Shown: positions 25,953-33,743 of the stretch, in pieces | Numbering within the stretch: position 1 is the first letter of the stretch | Layout of the letters: each line of letters starts with the position of its first letter | Source of the DNA: JAJISG01 sp964347325 | GTDB lineage: Archaea; Thermoplasmatota; Thermoplasmata; RBG-16-68-12; JAJISG01 | Assembly (NCBI GenBank): GCA_964347325.1 | Contig: CAYFYA010000006.1 | Location: 1-64,000 of the forward strand | Length of the DNA stretch: 64,000 nt | Direction: 5' to 3' | Notes under the pieces: generated by a model | What the model was told of the DNA's origin: nothing | What the model saw: the letters and a program-made list of their open reading frames with translations, nothing else | The model's database searches: none | Program-made: the position numbers and the translations under genes

Positions 25953-27611
25953 TCAGAACTCCCCTTCACCCATGCCGCCCATGCCGCCCATTCCACCGGG
26001 CCCTCCAGGACCTCCTGGAGGCATCTCAGGTGCAGTGGTCTTGGCGGCTATGACGTCGTCTATCCGAAGGATCATGACCGCCGCATCGGTGGCGGAGTCG
26101 ATGGCCTGGGTTCCGACCCGAATGGGCTCGAGGACCCTCTCCTTGGTCATGTCCGTGATCTTACCAGTGAAGACGTTGAGGCCAGCGTTCTTCTGGCCCT
26201 TCTTGTGGGCCTTTCTCAGGTCGATTAGCGTGTCTATGGGGTCCAGGCCGGCATTCTCCGCCAGGGTTCGTGGGACAGCCTCCACGGCGTCGGCAAACGC
26301 CTCGAGGGCTATCTGCTCCCTGCCGCCAACGCTGGGGGCGTAGTTGCGAAGCGCGATGGCGACCTCCATGGCCGATGAGCCCCCGCCGGAGATCATCTTG
26401 CCGTCCTCGATGGCCACTGCCACTACTGAGTTGGCGTCGATGATGGATCTCTCCACCTCGTCCACCACGTGCTCCGTCCCGCCGCGGATCAGGATGGAGA
26501 CCGCCTTGGGATTCTTGCAGCCCGTGATGAAGGTCATCTTGTCGTCGCCGATCTTCTTCTCGTAGACCTCCTTGGCGGCCCCGAGGTCGTCCTTGGAGAG
26601 CTCGTCTAGCTTCGTAACAACACGACCGCCCGTAGCCTTCGCTAGCTTCTCCATGTCGGACTTCTTCACCCGGCGAACGGCGTAGACGCCCTCCTTCGAT
26701 AGGTAGTGCTGGGCCAGGTCATCGATACCTTTCTGGCAGAGGAGGACATTGGCACCGCTCTTCTTCACCGTGTCCACCATCTTTCGTATCATGTTCTCCT
26801 CCTCCTGGAGGAAGGCCTGCAACTGTGCTGGATCGGATATCTCGATGCGGGCGTCGAACTCGGTCTTCTTGACCTCCAGCGCAACGTCCACCAGGGCGAC
26901 CTTGGCGTTCTTGACGCTCTGGGGCATGCCGGTGTGGACCCTCTCCTTGTCGATGATTATTCCTTCCACGACCTCAGTGTCGGAGATGGTCCCTCCCTGC
27001 TTCTTCGTAATCTGGATGTTGTCGTCGTCCACTTCCCACTTGGAGCCTACCTTCTCGGCCACCGCTTTAACCGCGCCAACAGCGACGTCAGCCAGGTGTT
27101 CCCTGTGGGCCGCCGCGCTCTTGCTGATCATGGCGGTCATGGCGATGTCTTTCAGTTTCTGACCGTCGTTGAAGGAGACCTTCTGGGCGACCTTCTGAAG
27201 AACCTCTCGGGCCTTCTCAGCGGCCATCCTGTAGCCCTGGGCGATGACGGTGGGGTGGACGTTCTGCTCCACCAGCTCCTCCGCCCGCTTCAGGAGCTCA
27301 CCTGCGAGAACCACAGCCGTCGTTGTCCCGTCGCCACACTCCTCGTCCTGGGTCTTGGCGACCTCTACGAGCATCTTGGCGGCCGGATGCTCGATGTCGA
27401 TCTCCTTCAGGATTGTGACGCCGTCGTTGGTGATGACCACGTCTCCCAGGCTGTCCACCAGCATCTTGTCCATGCCGCGAGGGCCTAGTGTTGATCTCAC
27501 CGCGTCGGCTACAGCCTTTGCCGCTGCGATGTTGTTGAACTGCGCGCCTTTGCCTCTATCCCTCCTGGTGCCCTCCTTCAGCACGAGGATGGGGGTTCCT
27601 CCCGATATCAT
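25953..27611 (-). CDS. Thermosome subunit (group II chaperonin)
   Basis: 552 residues from ATG 27611 (MISGGTPILVLKEGTRRDRG), chosen because AGGAGG lies 9 nt before it; an upstream TTG at 27632 would place that site inside the coding part. Group II marks: LGPRGMDKMLVDSLGDVVIT, NDGVTILKEIDIEHPAAKML, DEECGDGTTTAVVLAGELL and GGGSSAMEV. The C-terminus has the usual Gly/Met-rich tail (GGMGGMGGMGEGEF) that fills the ring cavity. It forms double-ring complexes that fold proteins in the cytoplasm. Only one subunit gene is in view. A TATA box lies at 27666-27673. Confidence 0.97.
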   Translation of the reverse strand: MISGGTPILVLKEGTRRDRGKGAQFNNIAAAKAVADAVRSTLGPRGMDKMLVDSLGDVVITNDGVTILKEIDIEHPAAKMLVEVAKTQDEECGDGTTTAVVLAGELLKRAEELVEQNVHPTVIAQGYRMAAEKAREVLQKVAQKVSFNDGQKLKDIAMTAMISKSAAAHREHLADVAVGAVKAVAEKVGSKWEVDDDNIQITKKQGGTISDTEVVEGIIIDKERVHTGMPQSVKNAKVALVDVALEVKKTEFDARIEISDPAQLQAFLQEEENMIRKMVDTVKKSGANVLLCQKGIDDLAQHYLSKEGVYAVRRVKKSDMEKLAKATGGRVVTKLDELSKDDLGAAKEVYEKKIGDDKMTFITGCKNPKAVSILIRGGTEHVVDEVERSIIDANSVVAVAIEDGKMISGGGSSAMEVAIALRNYAPSVGGREQIALEAFADAVEAVPRTLAENAGLDPIDTLIDLRKAHKKGQKNAGLNVFTGKITDMTKERVLEPIRVGTQAIDSATDAAVMILRIDDVIAAKTTAPEMPPGGPGGPGGMGGMGGMGEGEF

Positions 27612-27665
27612 ATCTGCTTTCCTCCTAGCCAATTGAATGTGCTTCTTCCGTCTATGTTAGACCTT

Positions 27666-27673
27666 CTATATAA
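27666..27673 (-). promoter_or_regulatory. TATA box of the thermosome gene
   Basis: TTATATAG on the minus strand. It predicts a transcript start near 27644 and a leader of about 33 nt that contains AGGAGG, unlike the leaderless genes around it. It may serve the whole thermosome-grpE-dnaK run. Confidence 0.6.
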
Positions 27674-27718
27674 GCGTAACGCTACACACGGAGGTGGTCT
27701 TGAGGCACGCTCCGGCCC

Positions 27719-27734
27719 TCAACCTTAAAAGGTT
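27719..27734 (+). promoter_or_regulatory. Palindromic TATA region of the IMPase operon
   Basis: CAACCTT-AA-AAGGTTG is a perfect inverted repeat that includes a TATA-like CCTTAAAAGG. Its centre is about 28 bp before GTG 27756, so it can act both as promoter and as a protein-binding site. Confidence 0.5.
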
Positions 27735-27755
27735 GGTGGTCAACTAGGACGCTCC

Positions 27756-28526
27756 GTGAGGAGAATTCTGGCAAGGGCCGCTGAGGAGACACACCGCGCC
27801 ATCCACAGGCTCCCGAGGGAGCGATGGGGCGACGTCGTCGGGAGAGGGGCCGATGGGGCTCCGACTGTCCGGGTGGACAGGGTGGCCGAGGATACCGTGC
27901 GAAGGGTCCTAGGGGAGGCCGACCAGGAGCTGAACTTCCTGAGTGAGGAGTCGGAGTTCATAGACATGGGACACGAGCTGACGGCCGTGGTGGATCCTGT
28001 CGACGGCACACACAACGCCCTAGCGGGACTGCCAGACTTCTCCGTCTCCATAGCCATATGTGAGGGGGACCTGGCGGGCGGACGCTACGGAATCGTGAGG
28101 GACCTGACAAGCGGGAGAACCTTCGAGGCGGAGAAGGGTCGAGGGGCCTGGATGGACGGTCAGAGAATCAGGGTCAGATCCTATTCTCCCGAGACCTCCC
28201 TCTTCACCATATACCTTGGACGCCGGGCCCATGAGAAGGCCTTCCAGCTGGCCGGAATCTGTCGTAGGGTCAGGAACCTGGGGGCGGCTTCCCTGGACAT
28301 GTGTCTGGTGGCATCTGGCTCCGCCGACCTTTATTACATGAACTCCAAGGTCAAGAACCGAGAACTCAGAATCGTGGATGTGGCGGCCAGCTGTCTCATC
28401 GTCCGGGAGGCGGGAGGAGAGGTTTATGACTTAGGAGGAGATGCACTGAATATGCCCCTCGACCCCACCCACCGCTCCAACATGTTCGCTCTGGGAGACC
28501 AGGAGCTGCTCGAGGTGGTGCTCTGA
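27756..28526 (+). CDS. Inositol monophosphatase family protein (IMPase/FBPase)
   Basis: 256 residues from a GTG start. Metal-site motifs are FLSEESE (Glu in EES), VVDPVDGTHNALAGLP (D80-P-V-D-G-T) and LRIVDVAAS near residue 207, a variant of the family's WDxAA motif. Archaeal members often act both as inositol-1-phosphatase and as fructose-1,6-bisphosphatase; which substrate is used here cannot be told. It is leaderless by TATA spacing and overlaps the NAD kinase gene, followed by a JAMM gene: a three-gene plus-strand operon. Confidence 0.9.
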   Translation: MRRILARAAEETHRAIHRLPRERWGDVVGRGADGAPTVRVDRVAEDTVRRVLGEADQELNFLSEESEFIDMGHELTAVVDPVDGTHNALAGLPDFSVSIAICEGDLAGGRYGIVRDLTSGRTFEAEKGRGAWMDGQRIRVRSYSPETSLFTIYLGRRAHEKAFQLAGICRRVRNLGAASLDMCLVASGSADLYYMNSKVKNRELRIVDVAASCLIVREAGGEVYDLGGDALNMPLDPTHRSNMFALGDQELLEVVL

Positions 28527-29338
28527 GGTTCGGTCTGACGGCCAATCCCAAGTCGTCCAAGGCGGTGGACTCCGCCAAGAAGGTACTTGAGGTTCTGAGG
28601 CAGGAACACAAAGTCCTAATCGAGGAGGACCTGGCTCAGGTCCTGGGGGAGAAGGGGTCAAGCCTGGATACGATGAGCATCGACATCCTGGTGACGGTGG
28701 GCGGCGATGGAACAATCCTGAGGGCCATGCAGCTCGGAGACTTCGAGATCCTCGGCGTCAACATCAGTCGTGTGGGCTTCCTCACCGAGGTGGGAATGGA
28801 TGGTCTCCAGGGGGCCCTCCAGCGCCTGGCAGAGGGCGAGTTCGTCATAGACGAGAGGATCAAGCTGAAGGTTGTGGTAGACGGCAAAAGACTGCCGGAC
28901 TGTGTCAACGAGGCTGTAATCCACACGGCCAGCCTTGCGAAGGTCCGGAGCTTCAGGGTCTCGGCCGATGGCGAGACTGTGGCCACTGTGGAGGGGGATG
29001 GTATCATCGTGGCCACTCCCACCGGCTCCACTGCCTACTCGATGTCCGCCGGTGGCCCCATCCTGGACCCTAGGGTTAAGGCCTTCGTCATTACGGCCCT
29101 GGCACCCTTCCGTCAGACGCTCCGCCCGACGGTGGTCCCCGCCGAGGGGAGAATTGAGGTGGAACTCCTGGACCGCGGACCGTGCGTAATGGTCCTCGAC
29201 GGCCAGCAGGAGATCAAGCTGCCTGGCAGGGCCAAGGTGAACTTCACCGTATCGGAGAAGCGGGCCAGATTCGTAAGGTTCGCCAAGGCCTTCTACGCGA
29301 GGGTTAACGAGAAGCTAACAGAAGGCCTGCGTTCGTGA
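28523..29338 (+). CDS. nadK: NAD kinase, apparent CTG start
   Basis: About 271 residues. Family marks: VTVGGDGTILRAMQLGD (GGDGT near residues 60-64), NISRVGFLTEVG and TPTGSTAYSMSAGGPILDP. It makes NADP from NAD and ATP or polyphosphate. The conserved first strand RFGLTANPKSSKAV lies before the first standard start (GTG 28565). In that frame the only start-like codon is CTG 28523, which overlaps the TGA of the IMPase gene as CTGA; no ATG, GTG or TTG occurs upstream within reach. Either CTG is used through translational coupling or the shorter protein from 28565 loses this strand. Confidence 0.9.
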   Translation: MRFGLTANPKSSKAVDSAKKVLEVLRQEHKVLIEEDLAQVLGEKGSSLDTMSIDILVTVGGDGTILRAMQLGDFEILGVNISRVGFLTEVGMDGLQGALQRLAEGEFVIDERIKLKVVVDGKRLPDCVNEAVIHTASLAKVRSFRVSADGETVATVEGDGIIVATPTGSTAYSMSAGGPILDPRVKAFVITALAPFRQTLRPTVVPAEGRIEVELLDRGPCVMVLDGQQEIKLPGRAKVNFTVSEKRARFVRFAKAFYARVNEKLTEGLRS

Positions 29339-29718
29339 GGAGAAGGGTCGAGGCCATCCGGGCGGACACCCTGGAGATGATTCTGGAGGCCTCTAGAGAG
29401 AGCCATCCGAATGAGTTCGGTGCCATACTGAGGGCCGAGGAGGGGGTCATCTCCGAGATCCTGCTCCTTCCGGGGACCATTGGCGGAGAGTCCCACGCCA
29501 TCTTCCAGATGTACATGCTTCCCATTGACTTCAGCGTGGTCGGCACGGTCCATTCTCATCCAGGACCTGTAGCTCATCCGTCAAGCGATGATCTGGCCTT
29601 CTTTCAGAGGTTCGGCCGCGTCCATATGATCATCGCCTATCCCTACGACGAGACATCCTGGAGGGCCTGGGACCGGGAGGGCAATGCCTACGAACTGGAG
29701 GTCGTTGACCGAACCTGA
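29335..29718 (+). CDS. JAMM/MPN metalloprotease-like protein
   Basis: 127 residues with a complete JAMM signature: Glu27 (PNEFGAIL), then HSHPGPVAHPSSDD, which fits H-x-H-x7-S-x2-D with His73, His75 and Asp86. Such zinc enzymes cleave isopeptide or C-terminal bonds of ubiquitin-like modifiers or release small modifiers; archaeal versions can act on SAMP-type tags. The substrate here is unknown. GTG 29335 overlaps the stop of nadK (GTGA). The 3' end overlaps the convergent glycosyltransferase gene by 31 bp. Confidence 0.88.
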   Translation: MRRRVEAIRADTLEMILEASRESHPNEFGAILRAEEGVISEILLLPGTIGGESHAIFQMYMLPIDFSVVGTVHSHPGPVAHPSSDDLAFFQRFGRVHMIIAYPYDETSWRAWDREGNAYELEVVDRT

Positions 29719-30824
29719 AGGTACAGCTCCTCCAGACCGTCTACGACCCTCGACACGGTGAAGTTCTTCTCAACCTTCGCTCGGCCCTTTCTGCCCATGC
29801 GCCTCCTCTCCTCAGGGTTCTCCAGTAGTTGCTGGATCTTGGCCGTGATGTCCTCGGGGTTCATGGGCTCCGCCAGCAGACCCTCCACGCCATTCGTAAT
29901 AACCTCCCTGACACCGGGGACGTCGGAGACCACTACGGCCTTGCCGCTGGCCATGGCTTCCAGGGCGGCGATGCCAAAGGCTTCCAGCCTCGATACTGAT
30001 GGAAGAACCAACAGATCGCAGGCGGCGAAGTACTCTGGCTTCTCCGATTCAGAGACTCGGCCGACGAAAATGGCCTTGCCCTCAAGGCCCAGGGAGGAAG
30101 CCAAGCCGCTCAACCTGCTGGCGTAGTCGCCCCCTCCCACTACCAGCAGACGAGCATCCACTTCCCCCAGGGCCTGGAGGAGATACTCGATGCCTTTGTG
30201 GCGGACCAGGCGACCCACGAATAGCACCAGCGGTTCTCCCTCCCCAATGTCGTGTCGCTGCCTGATGGCGGAACCCGAGATGTGGGGACTGAACCTCTTG
30301 GTATCCACCGCGTTGGGAATCACCTTGGCATCCAGCTTCCAGAGGCTTCTAGATGTGGCGGCGTAGGTGTGGGTGGTAGCAATGACGCCCGCAGCCTGCT
30401 GCATCGCGTACGCCTCCATGGTCCTCCTGTAGAGCCCAGTCACCATGGAGCCGAAAGGAGTGGGAATCTCCAGGTCGCAGTGGTATGTCACCACTAGGGG
30501 CGTTCCGGTTCGCTTGGATGTCCGCGCCGCGAAGTAGGACGTTATGGGAGGCGGAGAGTGGGTATGGTAGAGATCGGCTGGTATCTGCTCAAGATCGTCG
30601 ACCATACTGGGGGTCACCGGGGATCTGAAGAGTGTCAACATGACCTTGGATCTCTCTACAGGGATTCCACGCACCTCGTCCGTCAAGGGTACGTTGCCGT
30701 GGCGGCTCGTGACCACCGTAACCTCGTGTCCCCTGCGCTTCAGCTCCAGGGATATGTCCATGACGTGAGACTCCACCCCTCCGATGTGGGGGTGGAAGAA
30801 GGGACATACCTGCGCAATTCTCAT
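29688..30824 (-). CDS. GT4-family glycosyltransferase
   Basis: 378 residues. The N-terminal Rossmann fold starts MRIAQVCPFFHPHIGGVESH with the acceptor-side Gly loop; the C-terminal fold has VLFVGRLVRHKGIEYLLQAL and LLVLPSVSRLEAFGIAALEA, the E-x7-E donor site of GT4. It moves a sugar from a nucleotide-sugar to a lipid, glycan or protein in the cytoplasm. It is the last gene of a tight operon after a phosphohexomutase and a nucleotidyltransferase. ATG 30824 gives the family start; the frame runs open to 30854. Confidence 0.92.
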   Translation of the reverse strand: MRIAQVCPFFHPHIGGVESHVMDISLELKRRGHEVTVVTSRHGNVPLTDEVRGIPVERSKVMLTLFRSPVTPSMVDDLEQIPADLYHTHSPPPITSYFAARTSKRTGTPLVVTYHCDLEIPTPFGSMVTGLYRRTMEAYAMQQAAGVIATTHTYAATSRSLWKLDAKVIPNAVDTKRFSPHISGSAIRQRHDIGEGEPLVLFVGRLVRHKGIEYLLQALGEVDARLLVVGGGDYASRLSGLASSLGLEGKAIFVGRVSESEKPEYFAACDLLVLPSVSRLEAFGIAALEAMASGKAVVVSDVPGVREVITNGVEGLLAEPMNPEDITAKIQQLLENPEERRRMGRKGRAKVEKNFTVSRVVDGLEELYLQVRSTTSSS

Positions 30825-30825
30825 G

Positions 30826-32052
30826 CTAGTATACCCTACTTCCCGGGGCCACACTCCCCTTGACCAGAGCCCCGGGGCCTATCGACGAGCCCTCCCCCAC
30901 CACGGTGCCAACGTCGAAAGAGGCGTTGATGCCCGTCTTCACCCCATCGCCCATGATGATGCCTAACTTCCTGAGGCCCGTGTCCACTCTCCTTCCCCTC
31001 ACGGCAACCGATATGCTCTTCCCGTCCAGCCTAAGGTTTGCCACCTTCGTCCCCGAGCCAAGGTTGCAGTCCTCGCCGATGATGCTGTCCCCCACGTAGT
31101 TGTGGTGGGGAACGTGGCTGTTGTTCATGATGATGGAGTTCTTGACCTCGCAGGCGTTCCCGACCCTGGAGTGTTTCCCGATGTACGTGGAAGGCCGGAT
31201 GTAGCAGTTGGGCCCCACCACGGACGCCTCATCAAGGAAGACGGGTCCCTCGATGTAGGAACCCGATCTGACCAGGGCATCCTTGGCCACGGTCACCGGG
31301 CCCTTCAGGGTCGCACCCTCCTCGACCTCTCCGACCACCTCATCCTTCAAGTCTCCCAACAAGACCTCGTTGGCCCTCAGGAGGTCCCAGGGGTAGCCAA
31401 CATCCAGCCAGGGGCCGCGAAGCTGGTGGGCGACGACATCCTCCTTCTTCAACAGGAGCTTCAGCGTATCCGTAATCTCGTACTCCCCTCGCGGGGACTT
31501 GGGGGTCTCGTCGATAAGGTCGAAGATGTCCTCATTGAAGATGTAGATGCCTGCGTTGACCCAGGCACCAGACGGCTTGGACGCCTTCTCCTCAATGGAC
31601 TCCAGCCGTTCTCCCTTCACCACCACGCTGCCGAAGAGCTCTGGTCTCTCCGTCTTTGCTACAGCCATGACCGTGGAACCAGACTTGCCGTGCTTCTCGA
31701 CCATCTCCCTGAGATCCTTCTCCTCGAAGATGACGTCTCCATTCAGGCACAGGAACCGACTGTCGACGTGGCCCTTCGCCAGGGCTATGGCCGCCGCCGT
31801 TCCCTCCAGGGTCTCCTGCTCCTCATAGTCCAAGGACAGACCAAGGGTCTTTCCACGACCGAAGTGTTCCTTGAGCCTCCTGCCACGCCAGCCAATGAGG
31901 ATGGTAGCCTTGGAGATCTTGGAGGACTTGAGCCGGAGGAGCACATGCTCCAGATAGGGCCGTCCTGCCACGGGTAGAAGGGGCTTGGGCCGGTACGCCG
32001 TCAAAGGGCGCATCCGGGTACCTTCTCCGGCGGCCAGTATGAAGGCTCTCAT
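30826..32052 (-). CDS. Bifunctional sugar-1-phosphate nucleotidyltransferase / acetyltransferase (GlmU-like)
   Basis: 408 residues. The N-terminal nucleotidyltransferase domain carries LAAGEGTRMRPLTAYRPKPL, with LNGDVIF for metal binding and VNAGIYIF. From about residue 240 a left-handed beta-helix follows (hexapeptide pattern in VGPNCYIRPSTYIGKHSRVG, and GEDCNLGSGTKVANL). This layout fits archaeal enzymes that make UDP-GlcNAc from GlcN-1-P or related nucleotide-sugars. The ATG overlaps the stop of the mutase gene (ATGA), and the glycosyltransferase starts 2 nt after its end. Confidence 0.92.
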   Translation of the reverse strand: MRAFILAAGEGTRMRPLTAYRPKPLLPVAGRPYLEHVLLRLKSSKISKATILIGWRGRRLKEHFGRGKTLGLSLDYEEQETLEGTAAAIALAKGHVDSRFLCLNGDVIFEEKDLREMVEKHGKSGSTVMAVAKTERPELFGSVVVKGERLESIEEKASKPSGAWVNAGIYIFNEDIFDLIDETPKSPRGEYEITDTLKLLLKKEDVVAHQLRGPWLDVGYPWDLLRANEVLLGDLKDEVVGEVEEGATLKGPVTVAKDALVRSGSYIEGPVFLDEASVVGPNCYIRPSTYIGKHSRVGNACEVKNSIIMNNSHVPHHNYVGDSIIGEDCNLGSGTKVANLRLDGKSISVAVRGRRVDTGLRKLGIIMGDGVKTGINASFDVGTVVGEGSSIGPGALVKGSVAPGSRVY

Positions 32053-33347
32053 CGGATCGCCCTGGAGACGGTCGAATCGAGGACACCGTATATCTCCCTT
32101 GCCCTCTCCTCTCCTCGGGCCTCGGCCGTAATCCGAATCTTCGGTTCTGTACCCGAGAGCCTCACTAGGCCCCAGCCATCGCCGAAGTCCAGTCTCCAGC
32201 CGTCGAGACGAGAGACCTCATCCACGTCGAGGGCCTCCAAGCCCTCGGCCAAAGTTCTCTCCACGAAGTTCGTCTCATCGTAGGCGACAGCCCCTCGGAG
32301 GATTGGATAGTCCGGAACGTCGCCCACCTGCTCGTTGATCCCTCCATCTTTGAGGAGGGAACATAGGTAGGCGGCTGCATACACGCCATCTGGGCAGAGG
32401 GAGAACTCGGGGAAGATCCAGGTTCCCGAGGCTTCGCCTCCCAGACCTGCCCCGAGCTCCTGGATCGCCTCCGCCACGTAGACATCACCGACCCTCGTCC
32501 GAACCACTCTGGACTTCCCTAGGATGTCCTCCAAGGCCATGGACGCGTCCACTGGCACCACTACTTTCTCAGCTCCGACGGAGCGTGCAAATAGAATCAC
32601 CAGCTTCTCTCCCTTGACGAAGGAGCCCCCATCATCGACCGCGACCATGCGGTCGCCATCTCCGTCGTGAGCGATGCCGACTCCACAGGATGCCCGCCTG
32701 ACCCTTGCCATCAGGTCCCCTAGGTTCTCCTCCCTTGGCTCAGCCCCCCTGCCAGGGAAAGCTCCATCGGGCTGGCAGTGAAGAGCGTGGACCTCGCATC
32801 CCATCTCACGGAGCACTAAGGGTGTCAGAAGGCTCGCGGCCCCGTTGCCGCAGTCCACGGCTACTCTGACATCGGAGGGCTCCACGGATGCCAGAATCTT
32901 CTCCTTATGTTCCCTCAGGGCGCCCTCGTAGGGAGACACATGCCCGACTCCCTGCCAGTCTAGGTAGACTGGTCCGCCCGCCACCGAGTTTTCCACCTGG
33001 GCACGCAGTCCTTCGTCGAAGGCCATGCCTGAAGGGCTCCAGAGCTTCAGTCCGTTGTACTCGGAGGGATTGTGGGAGGCGGTGACCATAGCACCACAGT
33101 CGAAGGAGGCTGCCAAGTGGGCGATGGTGGGCGTCGCAACAACGCCGCAGTCGTAGCACCGGCCCCCTCCCGAGGCGATGCCTGCCATGAGGGCGGACTG
33201 AAGAGGGAGGCCACTGGCACGGACGTCCCTACCTACAGCCACTTCATCGAACATGGTGGCTAGGGCTGTCCCCACTTGCAGGAAGAGAGCCTCGTTGACC
33301 TGTCGCGGGTAGAGACCTCGAATGCCGGAGGTCCCGAACAGCCCCAT
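32049..33347 (-). CDS. Phosphohexomutase (phosphoglucosamine/phosphomannomutase family)
   Basis: 432 residues from ATG 33347 (MGLFGTSGIRGLYP), with ATG 33353 as near equal. Motifs: TASHNPSEYNGLKLW with the phosphoserine loop, DGDGDRMVAVD for the metal, and RLSGTEPKIRI for phosphate binding near the C-terminus. EASGTW is the sugar loop region. It turns a hexose- or hexosamine-6-phosphate into the 1-phosphate used by the next gene. TATA-like AAGCTTAAT near 33374 suggests a leaderless start. Divergent from the 74-residue protein at 33503. Confidence 0.93.
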   Translation of the reverse strand: MGLFGTSGIRGLYPRQVNEALFLQVGTALATMFDEVAVGRDVRASGLPLQSALMAGIASGGGRCYDCGVVATPTIAHLAASFDCGAMVTASHNPSEYNGLKLWSPSGMAFDEGLRAQVENSVAGGPVYLDWQGVGHVSPYEGALREHKEKILASVEPSDVRVAVDCGNGAASLLTPLVLREMGCEVHALHCQPDGAFPGRGAEPREENLGDLMARVRRASCGVGIAHDGDGDRMVAVDDGGSFVKGEKLVILFARSVGAEKVVVPVDASMALEDILGKSRVVRTRVGDVYVAEAIQELGAGLGGEASGTWIFPEFSLCPDGVYAAAYLCSLLKDGGINEQVGDVPDYPILRGAVAYDETNFVERTLAEGLEALDVDEVSRLDGWRLDFGDGWGLVRLSGTEPKIRITAEARGEERAREIYGVLDSTVSRAIR

Positions 33348-33502
33348 GGCCATGAATCTGCCCCAAGGATTAAGCTTTTTCACGAGTAGCATCGACGGAA
33401 GGGACGACTCGGCGAGAGCCAGACAGTGTCCAGGCTGCAAAAAGCTTAATAGTGGACACCTTTATGGCCAGGTGGCCTCATCTGGCCTGGTGTAAGGAGG
33501 GT

Positions 33503-33727
33503 ATGATTGTGGTAATGGAACCTATAAGCGCCGAGAGAGCGATGGAAATTGCGAGGCAGAAGGGGCTCTTGCCAGGGAAGGTGAAGGGCACCAATGGCAT
33601 TCAATTCACCAAGGGGAGAAACGCCCGCCTCGAGGTAATCTCCTGGGACGAGTTCCGACGGCTCCTGCAGCAGAGGGGCCTCCAGGTGTACGAGAGCGGC
33701 GGCTGGATGAAGATAATGAAGAGGTAG
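33503..33727 (+). CDS. Small conserved-looking protein of unknown function
   Basis: 74 residues (MIVVMEPISAERAMEIARQK...) with a basic, globular look: GLLPGKVKGTNGIQFTKG, then ISWDEFRRLLQQRGLQVYES. AAGGAGG at 33494-33500 is close to ATG 33503; GTG 33509 or ATG 33515 would be better or similarly spaced. A TATA-like AAGCTTAATAG lies about 60 bp upstream. The family is not recognised. The sequence pattern suggests a single small alpha/beta domain. Confidence 0.65.
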   Translation: MIVVMEPISAERAMEIARQKGLLPGKVKGTNGIQFTKGRNARLEVISWDEFRRLLQQRGLQVYESGGWMKIMKR

Positions 33728-33743
33728 GCAGCCCAAGCCTGAC

